Shown: positions 35,670 to 45,991, counted from the first letter of the stretch. The stretch: DNA of 64,000 nt from Hirundichthys speculiger (GCA_018398805.1 JAGFBZ010000899.1:785001-849000); one strand, 5' to 3'. Notes: generated by a model from the sequence alone, not told the origin. Program-made: numbers and translations.

Positions 35670-36086
35670 TTGTTCTGCTTTTCAAGGGACCATTTACAAA
35701 ATAAGTTCTTACTGTGCATCATATTCATACTGTGCTTGATATCCATCAAACGAAAGTTGGGTAGCTTTGGATTTATCCCAGTATCAAACACTGAACATGA
35801 AAACATGTTAATTAAGAGGTGCCGATGCAAAGCATTGAGCACTCTTTTATTACTATTAGCAATGTTTATTCTTGTGCTTCTTAATTTCCTATTTCTGCTG
35901 GAATTTCTACACGTTTCACGATTCACAGTTTTCAGGAAAAACCAACAAAAACAACATCAACTGACCAGCTTTAAATCTCAAACGGTAAAGACTGGCCGCA
36001 TAATAATTACATCACTGCATTCAGATAGGACGTGTAGCGCTCATTGTGAAAGAATTGATTGCATAAGTCCTACTGAATTCGAATAG
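35670..36086 (+). CDS. Unidentified hydrophobic ORF, possible type II membrane anchor
   Basis: 138 codons open in AT-rich DNA. I do not recognise it. Residues about 12-28 are hydrophobic. From a second Met at 35806 the reading is MLIKRCRCK, a basic stub, followed by a strongly hydrophobic helix (residues about 54-80, ALSTLLLLLAMFILVLLNFL), then a basic, Gln-rich stretch. That is the layout of a type II signal anchor, as in Golgi enzymes. A splice-donor-like ACG|GTAAAG lies at 35984/35985, so the second Met could begin a first coding exon. No promoter or partner exon was found, and chance is a fair alternative. Confidence 0.15.
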   Translation: MFCFSRDHLQNKFLLCIIFILCLISIKRKLGSFGFIPVSNTEHENMLIKRCRCKALSTLLLLLAMFILVLLNFLFLLEFLHVSRFTVFRKNQQKQHQLTSFKSQTVKTGRIIITSLHSDRTCSAHCERIDCISPTEFE

Positions 36087-36589
36087 TGACCATTTGTTCG
36101 AGAACTAAAGATGCAGAGTTTTCAAGAAGGTCGACAGGTGCCTTCCTCTCTGCCTCATAGTGACACAACATCCTCACACACAGCTGCATTCTATTTTTAG
36201 ATCCGATCTCTTGATGCATTTCCATCTCAGGTTAACAACTCAGATCTAAATAAATGTGATTTTTTTTGTCATTTGTGATCATCTACTCTCATGTTGGAGA
36301 TGAGAACATGTCCTCAGACATGCCTCTCTTTCACTACCTCTGTATCGCTTTTATTTCATTTCTCTTCCTGCATTGGCCACCAAGCTGATTGACAGTCTTC
36401 TGGCTGCTCTCCTCACCTCAGTTATCCAGGTTTGAGGCTGTGATGGAAATACCGCGAGGGCAGTTTCATTGGCCCCCCTTCAAAACCTCTTCAGAAATTC
36501 CTTCATTTTCCTAATAATGCTGGAAGCAAGCGACAACTATCCCACTTCTGGATTGAAGCTAAACCAGGAAGTATGTTTTGTTGGAGTTT

Positions 36590-37290
36590 GTTGAAGACGG
36601 ACCATGAGGCACGAGCTCCAAACCAGCAGCAAATTCCCCATTGACCCCCATGTAAAAGAGGGTCCAGAATTGAGCTTATTTCTTGCCTGGTACAAAATAT
36701 ATATATTTTTTTTTTTCAAATATACTCAGATTCTATCACATACATTTTTATTAAGTAATCAAGCTGACCAATCACATGCCTAAGCATCATTTGACATAAT
36801 TAGATCAACAGCTATCCATTATCCTGCTGCTGACTAAGACAGATAGCCATTACTGTTATGATTTTAGCAACTTAGCTACATAGCATTATACTGACGTCTC
36901 AGCTGTGAATACAGCAGATCATGATAAAATTTTCAAGAGAATATGTTTTTCTTGTGCTTGTGTGGATTGTATTAACAGACTATTGTGACTAGTTTTGGCT
37001 GGTCTAACCACGGCAGTCATTCCATGTCACCTCTAAAACAACATCAGGGACCAGAGGTCTCACTACCAGGATGATTTACTGCAGGTCCCAGCACAGTACC
37101 AAACTGAAGACTCCTGGAATGATTTTCTGTGAGCAGCTTGGTTCAGCCACATACCCGGCTGACACACAGAGCTGTTGGTGAAGAGCTCGCTGAGCTCTTT
37201 CGCCAACCTGAAGCCTAGAGTGCCTTCAGGTGAGCTGGGCAACAGCTAGGTGAGTTGGACCTAGCAGCGCAGCTTGGCTAACAGAGGTGA
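36590..37290 (+). repeat. Unclassified dispersed repeat B, copy 3
   Basis: Contains CCCCATTGACCCCCATGTAA and CCTGGTACAAAATAT, the segment TTAGCAACTTAGCTACATAG, then GACGTCTCAGCTGTGAATAC and AACAGACTATTGTG, each with a counterpart in copy 1. The distal part, with GACCAGAGGTCTCA and GCTAGGTGAGTTGG, also corresponds to copy 1 at 7995-8060. The distal part is absent from copy 2. Confidence 0.55.
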
Positions 37291-38196
37291 ACTGATCATT
37301 GAAAATTCTTTTAGGGCTCTTTGAATTGGAATTATGTTTAAGAGATTAATATACAGGATCATCCTGGGTTAGCAAAAGCTAAACCAGTCAAGCTAAAAAC
37401 AGCTACCTGGTGGGCATGTTCCAACAGGCTTCTCAGTGCTACTGGTCCTGCCTCTTTGTAACATGACACTGAGAAAAAACAGGCTTCAAATGCTCTCTGT
37501 AGAAACTTATGGGTCATGTGACCGGTTGCTGTGTCCAGTACTTACAGTCAGTTCTTGGAAGGTGGCAAACAGTGACTTTTGTTGAAATTATCCACACCTC
37601 TAACTCATTTTTCGAAATTTGCTGTTTGTAGGGGAAAGAAAAGTAGTCTACATTGTAGATCACCTGCTGTGTAGACTGCCCTTTATCAGCAACCAAAACA
37701 TCCAAGAGGAATGTCAGAAACATTGTGCTGAAAATATCTTCACCATTCTACATTTATTTTTACTCAAACATCTTTGAGAATATTAAACTGGAAATGTTAT
37801 TTTTGTTGCCATCTGCTAGTCAGTAAAGTAAATGAGATCTCATTTAAATGTGTTCATGGTGTTATCCATTAAAAAACATTTTTAATGAAGAAGTATCAAT
37901 GGAATTTTGATTTAAAATACAAGCCAAAAAGGAATTTTACTTCTTGCTACTGAAGTCCCCCACTGGAAATGTTTAAAAAATTCCTGGACAGTCAAATTTT
38001 TATTGTTTTCTCATTGTTTTACTGTTTATAGATTTGTTCATTTTTGTTCTTTTTTGATAAATTAAATTAAATTTAAATAAAGTAGGCCTACTCTGCACAA
38101 GTAACAAATACCATCACTGGAGAAACACCGTGGGGTTTAACCTGCCCTGAAACAAACACTCTCCCGTCAGAAAGTCCTTCTAAAAAGAGCCACTTC
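37291..38196. other. No gene seen
   Basis: No element or motif-bearing ORF recognised. The minus-strand frame 37514-37723 is short and without features. Confidence 0.4.
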
Positions 38197-38204
38197 ACCT
38201 AAAG

Positions 38205-38428
38205 CAGGGGTGTCCAACTCCAGGCCTCGAGGGCCGCTGTCCTGCATGTATTAGATGTTTCCCTGCTTCAGCACACCTGATTCAAATGAATCGATCGTTA
38301 ACAGACTTGCACAGACCTGGATGATAAGCTGGTGGTGATCCATTCAACTGAATCAGGTGTGTTGTGCCTCGGAAGTATCTAAACCATGCAGGACAGTGGC
38401 CCTCGAGGGCTGAGTTTGGACACCCCTG
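38205..38428 (+). mobile_element. hAT-type MITE, palindromic, perfect 8-bp duplication
   Basis: A 224-bp element starting CAGGGGTGTCCAACTC and ending GTTTGGACACCCCTG. Inverted arms extend inward at least through GCCTCGAGGGCC and the GTCCTGCATG block. It is flanked by ACCTAAAG at 38197-38204 and 38429-38436. The size, 8-bp duplication and CAGGGG terminus fit a nonautonomous hAT element common in fish. There is no coding content. Confidence 0.95.
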
Positions 38429-38674
38429 ACCTAAAGCATTGTTCAAAAATGGGCACGACATTGTGAAAGAAACACACATGGCATAAATGGAACTTTATAT
38501 GGAGATGACTATCACTCTCATCACTGACTTTATTGTAATCAGTTTTATAAGATCACCGCCATTTCTTTTAATCTCAACAATTTGAATAATACTGAAGAGA
38601 AATATATGAAGAAAAATACTGAGATCAATAAGATATCAGCATCCCTAAAGTTCGTCATCTTTATAATTGTAGAC

Positions 38675-38841
38675 TGCACTCTCCGGCCACTTTATTAGGT
38701 ACACCTGCCCAACTGCTCATTAATGCAAATTTCTAATCAGCCAATAGATAACGCACCATGTCATAAATCATCTCAGACCGTTTTCTTGAACATGATAATG
38801 AGTTCACTGTACTCAAATGTCCTCCACAGTCACCAGATCTG
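38675..38841 (+). mobile_element. Tc1-like deletion derivative
   Basis: Starts with CACTCTCCGGCCACTTTATT and AGGTACACCTG, a well-known Tc1/mariner-type terminus in vertebrates. After about 75 bp it jumps to GATAACGCACCATGTCATAA, which encodes the DNAPCH block holding the second catalytic Asp. It continues to the CCACAGTCACCAGATCT segment (PPQSPDL) and stops. The N-terminal domain, first Asp, final Glu and right terminus are missing. Confidence 0.85.
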
Positions 38842-39284
38842 GAATGGACTGTATATAATAATTATCATAATGCCAAATTACGATTTGTAATATTTAATAT
38901 ATGTTGATAAAAATAAGTTAACATACACACAGAAAATCATGAATAACTGTAAATTAAATCCATTTGCAGTCAGAGTAATGACTGACTGAAGAGATCAGAG
39001 TCGTAGGATTAAAACATCCTGGTTGTTAGCCTTGTCATGACCAGCCTAGCTGGACTGAATAAATCTCCATGTTAACTTTTCAGATCCTGCTTTCATGCAG
39101 CTGACTAGAGTTGAGTCAGGGCAACTGATGTAACCTGGCTTAATCTTAGGTCTTGAAACTGAAAGTTATATTTTTTTTTCTGAAAATTTTTACTTGAGGT
39201 CTTTATTTACCGCTGTAATTTTTGTACTTCCATTTCTCACTGTTCCCCTGATTCTTTGTCTAAATGTAAACTCTTTGTTTAAAC
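38842..39284. other. No gene seen
   Basis: AT-rich spacer between a Tc1 fragment and repeat A. No recognisable feature. Confidence 0.4.
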
Positions 39285-39590
39285 ATTTTAATGATTTCAT
39301 CTTTTTTAGGAAGTTTGGTACCATACTTAAGGTAAGGTATGTGTCAGGTTTCAATGTTATTTAAGATCAAGGTATAGTACTATCAAATAAACTTTATTCT
39401 CTTGAAATCTGAGACGGTGACTCAGCGTAGCAACAACCATGTAGTTTAATAACTGTATTAATGATGTCAACAACTGCATCACCATCAAAATCCAGTTATA
39501 TACAATTTTAACAACATTAACAATTCAGTCTGTAAAGATAAAAAAAAATTCTGGGTTGAAACAAAACTTTTGATCCCCTTTGTTCAGCAC
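39285..39590 (+). repeat. Unclassified dispersed repeat A, copy 2
   Basis: Collinear with about 3230-3500: AAACATTTTAATGATTT, AGGAAGTTTGGTACC versus AGGAAGTATATTTAAGG, ATTTAAGATCAAGGTATAGT, AATAAACTTTAT, GAAATCTGAGACGGTGACTC and AACAATTCAGTCTGTAAA. It lacks the GACGAC end seen in copies 1 and 3. Confidence 0.75.
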
Positions 39591-39664
39591 GGTCGTGTGG
39601 TTCCTCCAGTTTACATCAGATCCTGCTCACATGCGTTTCACTGAGCCTCTCCGTTCACTTATAG

Positions 39665-39720
39665 CAGTGGTGTTCAATTAGAGTTCTAGGGGGTCCAGTT
39701 TGACCAAATGTCCTCAAGTT
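39665..39720 (+). mobile_element. hAT-like terminus, one-sided
   Basis: CAGTGGTGTTCAATTAGAGT followed by TTCTAGGGGGTCCAGTTTG resembles a hAT inverted-repeat end common in fish. No matching opposite end was found nearby, so the rest is lost or too diverged. Confidence 0.35.
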
Positions 39721-40062
39721 TAGGTCTGCAGGTTTATCGCAGTATGTATTAACTTTATTTCACTAGCAGCTACCTGCCTGCATTAGCTTTGTTTATGTGC
39801 TGACAGTAAATGTGTGCTTTATACAGTGGCATATTTAGCCAACTAGTTTAGTCAGCTAGTTATATTCTGCTGAGTCTACAGCCGACTTTCAAATCCAATG
39901 AAGTACATTCCAATAATATTTTAACAATATTTAGAATCATTTTTTTCCCACATCAATGCAACATATTGGCCAGCAGGGGGCAATAGACCAACATTTTAGC
40001 TTGAACAACTTCACTTCACTTAAATGATTTTTCATTAAATGTTTTGTGTCTGTTGTAATAAT

Positions 40063-40170
40063 CAGGGCATAAAATTAGAATTTTTTACCAAGAAGCCCCT
40101 GGCTACCAGGTTTTTGAAGTTGGTAGCCAGCTAGCAATTTTGGTCGCCAATGTTTTTCGTCGCCTCATAC
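40063..40170 (+). mobile_element. hAT-like terminus, one-sided
   Basis: CAGGGCATAAAATTAGAATT, then GGCTACCAGG and TGGTAGCCAGCTAGC, resembles the terminus of a fish hAT group. The internal CTGGCTACCAGG and GGTAGCCAGC words give a local inverted repeat. No opposite end was found. Confidence 0.35.
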
Positions 40171-41238
40171 GCCCCCCCGTAGACTGCTTACATTATCATG
40201 GATGCTCAGTGGCTTCAATGGCCTCTACCAACGTGTAGTAGACATTTCTCCAGCACATCCTCAATAAATCCATCAGAGAAACACTATTGTACTAGTATGA
40301 TATTATGAAACGTCTGCACCACCTCACTATATCTACCAGGAGAATCTAAACTTCCTGGAGAAAAATGGAATCCTGGAATCTGCATTAAAGAAGCTACAAG
40401 TTTAGAAGTCTGTTTAACAGTCATGCAGTAGCTTTTTTTGCCCACATGAAGTCCCCCAGTGGTTTGACATTTTAGACTCCCAGCATGGTACACAGACTTA
40501 AAACAGACTTACTTGTACTGTCAATACTACATTTGAATTTCCAACAGCCAAAATATGAACTCAGATCACCTAGCAACAATGCAAACACAATTTGAAATTA
40601 TCATTTATTAAAAGCAAATGTATGAAAGTTACTTGTACTATGCTGCATGTGAGTTATATCATGCATATTGTTCTGTTTGTTTTACCTCAGTGTGTATGTC
40701 TCTGTGAAATGGACAAAAAAAATCCAGCTAATTCAGCTATTTTTTCATTATATTAAACATAAGATAAAATCTTCTCGTGTTTCACCTTTCAGAACGAGGG
40801 AAACAGAGTTGTACAGCCACTCCCATCCCCTGTCGTCTTAATGGGTCTCAACTCTTTGTATTTTGACGGCAACAACTGAAAGGAAAGTGTTTCAGTTTCA
40901 GGAGAATATCCCACGACAAATTAAACAAATTAATAAATGACTTTCATCCATGTATTAAGAGTTGTGGTTTCCTTTACAGTGATGTCATTTTGTCCATTTC
41001 ATTTTGAGCCTCTCATTAATGGAGGTTCTGATTAAATCAGCTTTAATTCCTGAATGGTAAATGCTGTATTTGTGAAACCTTTTACTTGCTCTGATGTGAT
41101 TTTCTTAGTTCTCCATAGTGTTTGGCGCTACTTCTAGCTGATGCTCAGTCAAGGTTTAAGTTAAAACAGATACAGCACCTCATCTTCTTTTGCTGGTGAC
41201 ACAAGGACCCAGTTCCCTTTTCTAGTCACTCTAGTCCA
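40171..41238. other. No gene seen
   Basis: No recognised element or coding exon. The minus-strand frame 40284-40493 has no motif. Confidence 0.4.
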
Positions 41239-41466
41239 CAGGTGTCAGACTGATCCATTAAAGGGCCATATGGCTGTATGGCTGCAGGTTTTTGTTCCAA
41301 CCATGCAGCAGCACAGCTGACTTGTTTTAGTCAATAAACTAATTGTCTTCACTAAAGGTCTTAACCAGTTCAGTTGATTGAATGAAACAAGTCAGCTTGT
41401 TTCTGGATGGTTGGAACAAAAACCTGCAGCCACACGGCCCTTTCAGGGATCAGTTTGACATGCCTG
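41239..41466 (+). mobile_element. hAT-type MITE, palindromic
   Basis: A 228-bp element with inverted arms: CAGGTGTCAGACTGATCC at the left, GGATCAGTTTGACATGCCTG at the right. Inner arms GGGCC...GGCTGCAGGTTTTTGTTCCA pair with GGAACAAAAACCTGCAGCC...GGCCC. It resembles small palindromic hAT derivatives of fish. The flanking 8 bp (CTAGTCCA versus CTTTAGCC) no longer match cleanly, which suggests an older insertion than the one at 38205. Confidence 0.85.
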
Positions 41467-42608
41467 CTTTAGCCCATCATACACTAGCAGTGCACGTTCA
41501 CTTAAAAGGACTAAAACAGTGAAAAGAAAAAAAAAACTGCACAACTAGCCTTCTAGCTGTGAGGTTAGCATTTAAGCTAATGCAGCTTCGTGGCTAACAA
41601 GCAATGGAACACAGTCACAATGAGCTGCTATTTTCTCCTTGTTTCTGCAAACTCTTTCAGATATATTCACCCACATTAACCACATCTTTACTGCTATTGA
41701 GCCAGGCCGGGCTGAGGCTTAAACATGATAATCATCCCCCGCCTCAATTCACCTGCAGTGGTCTCACAGTGCCAGGCTGACAATCCCACTGACCCACCTA
41801 CGACATCATGGTTCGAAGGTCACCTAGCCAATTTCTTGAGTCCTTTGTGCTTGGGTAACAAATGACAGAAAAGACAAATCTTTTTGGTGAACGAACTGAA
41901 GCCAGTCATTCATTGGGAGTTCAGGCCAGATGATCACACTTAAAAAAAATAAATCACAAACAGGTTGGCCTGTGATCTAAGGGAGCCAACAGCGCTGGTG
42001 CAGCTGCATGAAACCATCCATGTCAGAAGCACTGGAACTAACCTTGAAGTTTTACATTTTCAGTATAATGTCAAAGGTAGAAATAGACCAACACCCTCTC
42101 AAACTGCAGATGCATGTTGTCTTATCCACAAAATCAAAAGATTGTTGAGTACTGCAGTCTATGTATAACTTAAAATTAAATGACCGTTTATCTAGAATTG
42201 GACAGGCTCTCCTCCCATAAATCATTTCTCAGCCTAAATGCCTCCCTGAGACGCCCGGTGTCCACTGGTGTTGGAAAAGACTAAACCACTTTTGAGTTTG
42301 GCCCATATAATTTCATGTTGGAACAACAAACTACTAGCTGTTTTTCTGTCAAACCAGCATCCTGTGAAGAATGAAGGTGGTGGATTAAACAATTGGTGCT
42401 GCAAGATTTTTCTCAAATTGTCTCAAATTATTAATAATTTATAGATCGGTAGCTGATATAACTAAATGAAACAAACATATAAAAACAAACTGATAAACTA
42501 AAGTAACTGCTATGCATGTCTTTAAAAATGAAATTGTCTTTATTATTTTGTTAGTGTACTGTTAGCGGGTTAACATGACACATTGGTAACTGTGGTATTC
42601 TGTCCGAT
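41467..42608. other. No gene seen
   Basis: About 1.1 kb with no recognised element. Frames at 41965-42168 and 42234-42416 are short and motif-free. Confidence 0.4.
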
Positions 42609-43403
42609 GTGGTGGTCAGTGATACAGGAGCTCCACAGGGGACTGTGCTCTCTCCCTTCCTCTTCACCTTATACACCACTGATTTTCAGTACAACTCTGA
42701 GTCATGTCACCTGCAGAAACTTTCTAATGACTCAGCTGTTGTTGGGTGTGTAAGAGGGGGAGATGAGAGTGAGTACAGGGCACTGGTGGACAACTTTGTA
42801 GAGTGGCCGGCGCAGAATCACCTGAGGCTTAATGTCAACAAGACCAGAGAGATGGTGATCGACTTCAGGAGGAAGAAGACGCCTTCACAGCCACTAAAGA
42901 TTAGAGGGGAGGTGGTAGAGGAGGTGGAGGACTACAGATACCTGGGAGTGGTGATCGGCAACAGTCTGGACTGGAAATCTAACACGGATGCTGTGTACAA
43001 GAAGGTGATGAGCAGACTCCATTTCCTGAGGAAGCTGAGATCCTTCAACGTCTGCAGCAAGATGTTAGAGATCTTCTACCAGTCTGTTGTTGCCAACACC
43101 CTTTTCTTTGCTGCTGTATGGTGGGGCAGCAGTGTCAGAGCCAGCGACACCAGCAGACTTGATTAAAATAATCAAGAATGCTTGCTCTGTAGTGGGTCTC
43201 AGGTTGGAGTCTTTTGAGACCGTGGTGGAGAGGAGGACACTCAATAAACTGCTCTCCATCATGGACAATGAGGAGCACCTTCTGCACCTCACACTGGACA
43301 GACAGCGGAGCACCTTCTCTAACAGACTGTTACAGCTCCAATGTTAAGGGACAGATTCAGGAAATCTTTCCACATGCCATTGCAGTGTACAATAAGACTC
43401 TTG
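42609..43403 (+). pseudogene. LINE reverse transcriptase fragment, copy 3
   Basis: The first 185 codons read DTGAPQGTVLSPFLFTLYT (RT domain B), LQKLSNDSAVVGC, LRLNVNKTREMVIDFRRKK, VEDYRYLGVVIGNSLDW (thumb), RLHFLRKLRSFNVCSKML and VWWGSSV. After a frame change near 43155 the C-terminal block follows: RLESFETVVERRTLNKL, SIMDNEEHLLHL and RQRSTFSNRLLQLQ. The catalytic F/Y-S-D-D is LSND, so a metal-binding Asp is lost. It is the same family as 21425-21965 and 25160-26215. The LINE match ends at about 43403 (AATAAGACTCTTGCC), without the 3' UTR or tail, and unrelated coiled-coil sequence follows. Confidence 0.9.
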
Positions 43404-44258
43404 CCGAGTGCAGAGGAGAAATTGCTCTCCTCAGACACACGAACAGCTGTCTGAGACTGAAAATTTCAGACCTTCAGAAGTGAGTCAAGAGACCTCCCTT
43501 GACTTTCCAGAGCTTAGACACGTCTGAGCTCTGTGAACTGAAGGAACGACTCAGACAGCTGTAGGAAGAAAACAAAAGCCTTCGTGAGAGAAATCAAGAG
43601 CTGGAGAAGTCGAAACTGGAGATGGAGTGTCAGCAAGATCAACACCAGAGTGGGTCAAGGCTCACACTGGAGGAGACGCTGCCAAGACCAAAGAATGAAG
43701 ATGAAATCTTCACGAAAAAAGAAGAAGATTTTCAAGAACAATTGCGACAATTTGAAGAGAAAAAAAAGAGGGATATGGAAATGCTGCAGGCGGCGACTGA
43801 CTTGGAGGAGAAAAGACAACAACTGGAGACGATGTCGAAAAAAAGTTAACCTGGAGAAAGCTGAAATGGAAGCCAAACAACTCATGATGGAGAAGTTCCA
43901 GGTACAGGAGAAGATGAGAATTCTAGCAGGACTAGACGAGTTTGAAGCAGATTTGAGAAGAGAAAAGTTAGAAGTGGAAGAAATGAAGAAAAGTCTGGAG
44001 ATGGAGAAAACTCTCTCAGATTAATCCAGGGTCAAAGTGGAGAAGATGAGTCAAAATGCACAAAAGCAGAAAGAAGTGGATGAAGATAAAAACAAACTGG
44101 TGAAGGAAAAGAATGGATTGGATAGGGAGAAGAGAAATTCAGGAAGAAAGGAGAAAGAAATGAAAAGCAAGGAAGTAAAGAAAGAAAATGACAAAGAAAA
44201 AGATGAGAAACATCTCAAATGTCAGAAGAAGAGAAAAGAGAGAAGAACAAGGTGGTGA
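43404..44258 (+). pseudogene. Broken coiled-coil coding sequence, parent gene unknown
   Basis: About 280 codons of charged heptad-like sequence in three or more frames. Recognisable pieces are ELCELKERLRQL (then TAG), EENKSLRERNQELEKSKLEM, EDFQEQLRQFEEKKKRDMEM, ATDLEEKRQQLETMSKK (frameshift near 43845), EFEADLRREKLEVEEMKKS and, after TAA at 44022, EKMSQNAQKQKEVDEDKNKL. Glu, Lys and Gln dominate, as in long coiled-coil tails. I cannot name the parent; fish GIMAP or golgin-like proteins have similar tails, but no diagnostic domain is present. It directly follows a 3'-truncated LINE, is intronless over 850 bp and is littered with stops. Confidence 0.55.
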
Positions 44259-44533
44259 AGAATGTCTTTGAAGGTCTTTTGTCATCCTAATTGAACTAAC
44301 TTGAACTTGATCTAAATTATCCCCAACTCTAAATTGTTAAATTATTATCTGCCACATTTCTTCGTGTGTGTTCTTCATTTCAGAAAGAATTTTTGTTGTA
44401 CAACTGTTACTGTGACTTTAGAAAACAATAAATCTCTGAGGTGTTTCAATGTGAAAAGAGAGTTTCGTTACTATTTTAAATTAGAACCAGCCAAATTCAT
44501 GTCAACAGATCAAAACCCCAGATCTATGAGTTA
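44259..44533. other. No gene seen
   Basis: AT-rich spacer. It ends with ATGAGTTA at 44526-44533, the left target duplication of the next hAT element. Confidence 0.4.
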
Positions 44534-44728
44534 TAGTGATGGGAAATCCAGCTCTTTGTGGAGAGCCGGCTCTTTCGGCTCCCAAGTGGCTCCTCAGATT
44601 TTTTGTTACTTAAATTAATTTATTACCAAATTATGTGTAAAATGAATAACTAATGTTAAAAAAACATAAAATATAACATGTATAGCATTTATATGGCTTT
44701 ATTAATAAACTTAACATATACATGAATA

Positions 44729-45025
44729 CAGGGGCCTTTTGCATGTTCTCCCTGTGCTTGCGTGGGTTTCCTCCGGGTACTCCGGGTACTCCAGCTTCCT
44801 CCCACAGTCCAAAGACATGCATGTCAGGTTAATTGGTGGTTCTAAATTGCCCGTAGGAGTGAGTGAGTGAGTGTGAGTGGTTGTTCGTCTGCATGTGGCC
44901 CTGCGATGGACTGGCAACCTGTCCAGGGTGTACCCCTGCCTTTCGCTCGTAGACGGCTGGGATAGGCTCCAGCAGATCCCAGTGATCCTTCAAGGATGAA
45001 ACGGGTATAGATAATGGATGGATGG
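44729..45025 (+). mobile_element. V-SINE/DANA-like SINE, 5'-truncated, in hAT
   Basis: Begins within the central domain (TTTTGCATGTTCTCCC) without the tRNA head and continues through CACAGTCCAAAGACATG and CTGCGATGGACTGGCAACCT to a (GGAT)n tail. It is flanked by a perfect 13-bp duplication, ATATACATGAATA, at 44716-44728 and 45026-45038. This is direct evidence of target-primed insertion by a LINE enzyme. The element is better preserved than the copy at 26315. Confidence 0.95.
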
Positions 45026-45152
45026 ATATACATGAATAAATTCTAAATTTAAAAAAGACTCATTTCAATTTGTGATAAAACAAAAATCAACTAAACGTCA
45101 CTCAACAAAATATAAATTAAAATGTGCAACTATTTACAGTGAAAAACCTCCA

Positions 45153-45485
45153 TTAGCAGAGTCCCTTGCTGGTCTTTTCCCCAACTAATTGCACTGTTGG
45201 ATGACTAGTTTGAATATGCCTGTGCAGGTTGTTTGTGGAGTCTGTTGGATATGAAATTTGTATTTTACAAAGTGTACACTCTGCCTTTCCGGAGTCTAAC
45301 ACTTTAAAATGTGTCCAAATTTTACTCCTTTTCCTGTTGTCACTTGTCTCTGCCTCCTGGTCGTGTGCCGCCCCCCACTCCTGAGCCGAGTGTTGTTGAC
45401 TCTGCTCCCCCCCCCTCCTGCTCAGTGTAGTCACACAGACGTTGCCACAGCCACACATGTTGACCAATGCGTCTTTAAAAGACAA
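45153..45485 (-). pseudogene. hAT BED zinc-finger exon
   Basis: 110 codons on the minus strand. Residues about 50-98 are a BED finger: KIWTHFKVLDSGKAECTLCK with the C-x2-C pair, then NNLHRHIQTSH with both His residues. All four zinc ligands are intact. The preceding residues (EAETSDNRKR) are an ordinary hAT N-terminal linker. The frame ends shortly after the finger (KTSKGLC, stop), so the protein would be a free BED domain. BED domains bind subterminal transposon DNA; an isolated one could in principle compete with a full transposase, but expression is not shown. Confidence 0.75.
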
Positions 45486-45615
45486 TTAAAAAAAAAAAAA
45501 AAATCACTCTCGACCACGAGCCGGCTCCCGTTGATAGCGAGCCGGCTCCCGTCGTTCACTTCAAAGAGCCGGCTCTTTTCCGGCTCTCGTTCGCGACCGA
45601 CCCATCACTAATGAG

Positions 45616-45991
45616 CACTGTTGCCAACTCTCCAATGAGAAAAGTCGCTAGAGGCTGTCCCCGGACGTCGCTAGAAGTCGCTAGATGCGACGGACGGACG
45701 GACGGGGGGGTGGAGAGGAGCTCGAGTTGTCTCGCGCACGGGTGTTTGTGGCTGTGCACTGTGCCCGACAGAGAGAGAGAAAGAGAGAGAAAAGCACGGC
45801 TCGCGAGGCAGACAGCAGCCATCAGCAGCCAAGTGATGGCTTCAAACCTAGCGGTTTGAGTGCCAGTGAGTCGCTAAATCACCAGAAAAAGTCGCTAGAT
45901 TTGTCGCTAGTCGCTTTTTACAAATTAAGTCGCTAGAGGGGTCTGGAAAGTCGCTAGATATAGCGACAAAGTCGCTAAGTTGGCAACACTG
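45616..45991 (+). mobile_element. hAT-type MITE, perfect 8-bp duplication
   Basis: A 376-bp element with ends CACTGTTGCCAACT and AGTTGGCAACACTG. It is flanked by CTAATGAG at 45608-45615 and 45992-45999. AGTCGCTAGA words recur near both ends. The middle is GC-rich with a GAGA run. It landed across the right edge of the hAT at 44534-45610: the first three duplicated bases belong to that element's terminus and the other five to its own target duplication. ORFs across it (45556-45936) look like chance reads of GC-rich sequence. Confidence 0.92.

Larger units (their letters stand above)
44534..45610 (-). mobile_element. hAT deletion derivative with internal SINE
   Basis: Termini are TAGTGATGGG at 44534-44543 and CCCATCACTA at 45601-45610. 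GAGCCGGCTC-type words lie just inside both ends. The left flank is ATGAGTTA. The right flank, once the later insertion at 45616-45991 is removed, is ATGAGTTT, a 7/8 match, as expected for an 8-bp hAT duplication. A BED-finger exon is on the minus strand (45153-45485) and a SINE sits at 44729-45025. The catalytic domain is absent. Confidence 0.9.

Noticed and set aside
45556..45936. Overlapping ORFs in GC-rich sequence as genes
   Set aside because: They lie in a hAT MITE with exact ends and target duplication, read through a GAGA run, and are open in several frames at once.
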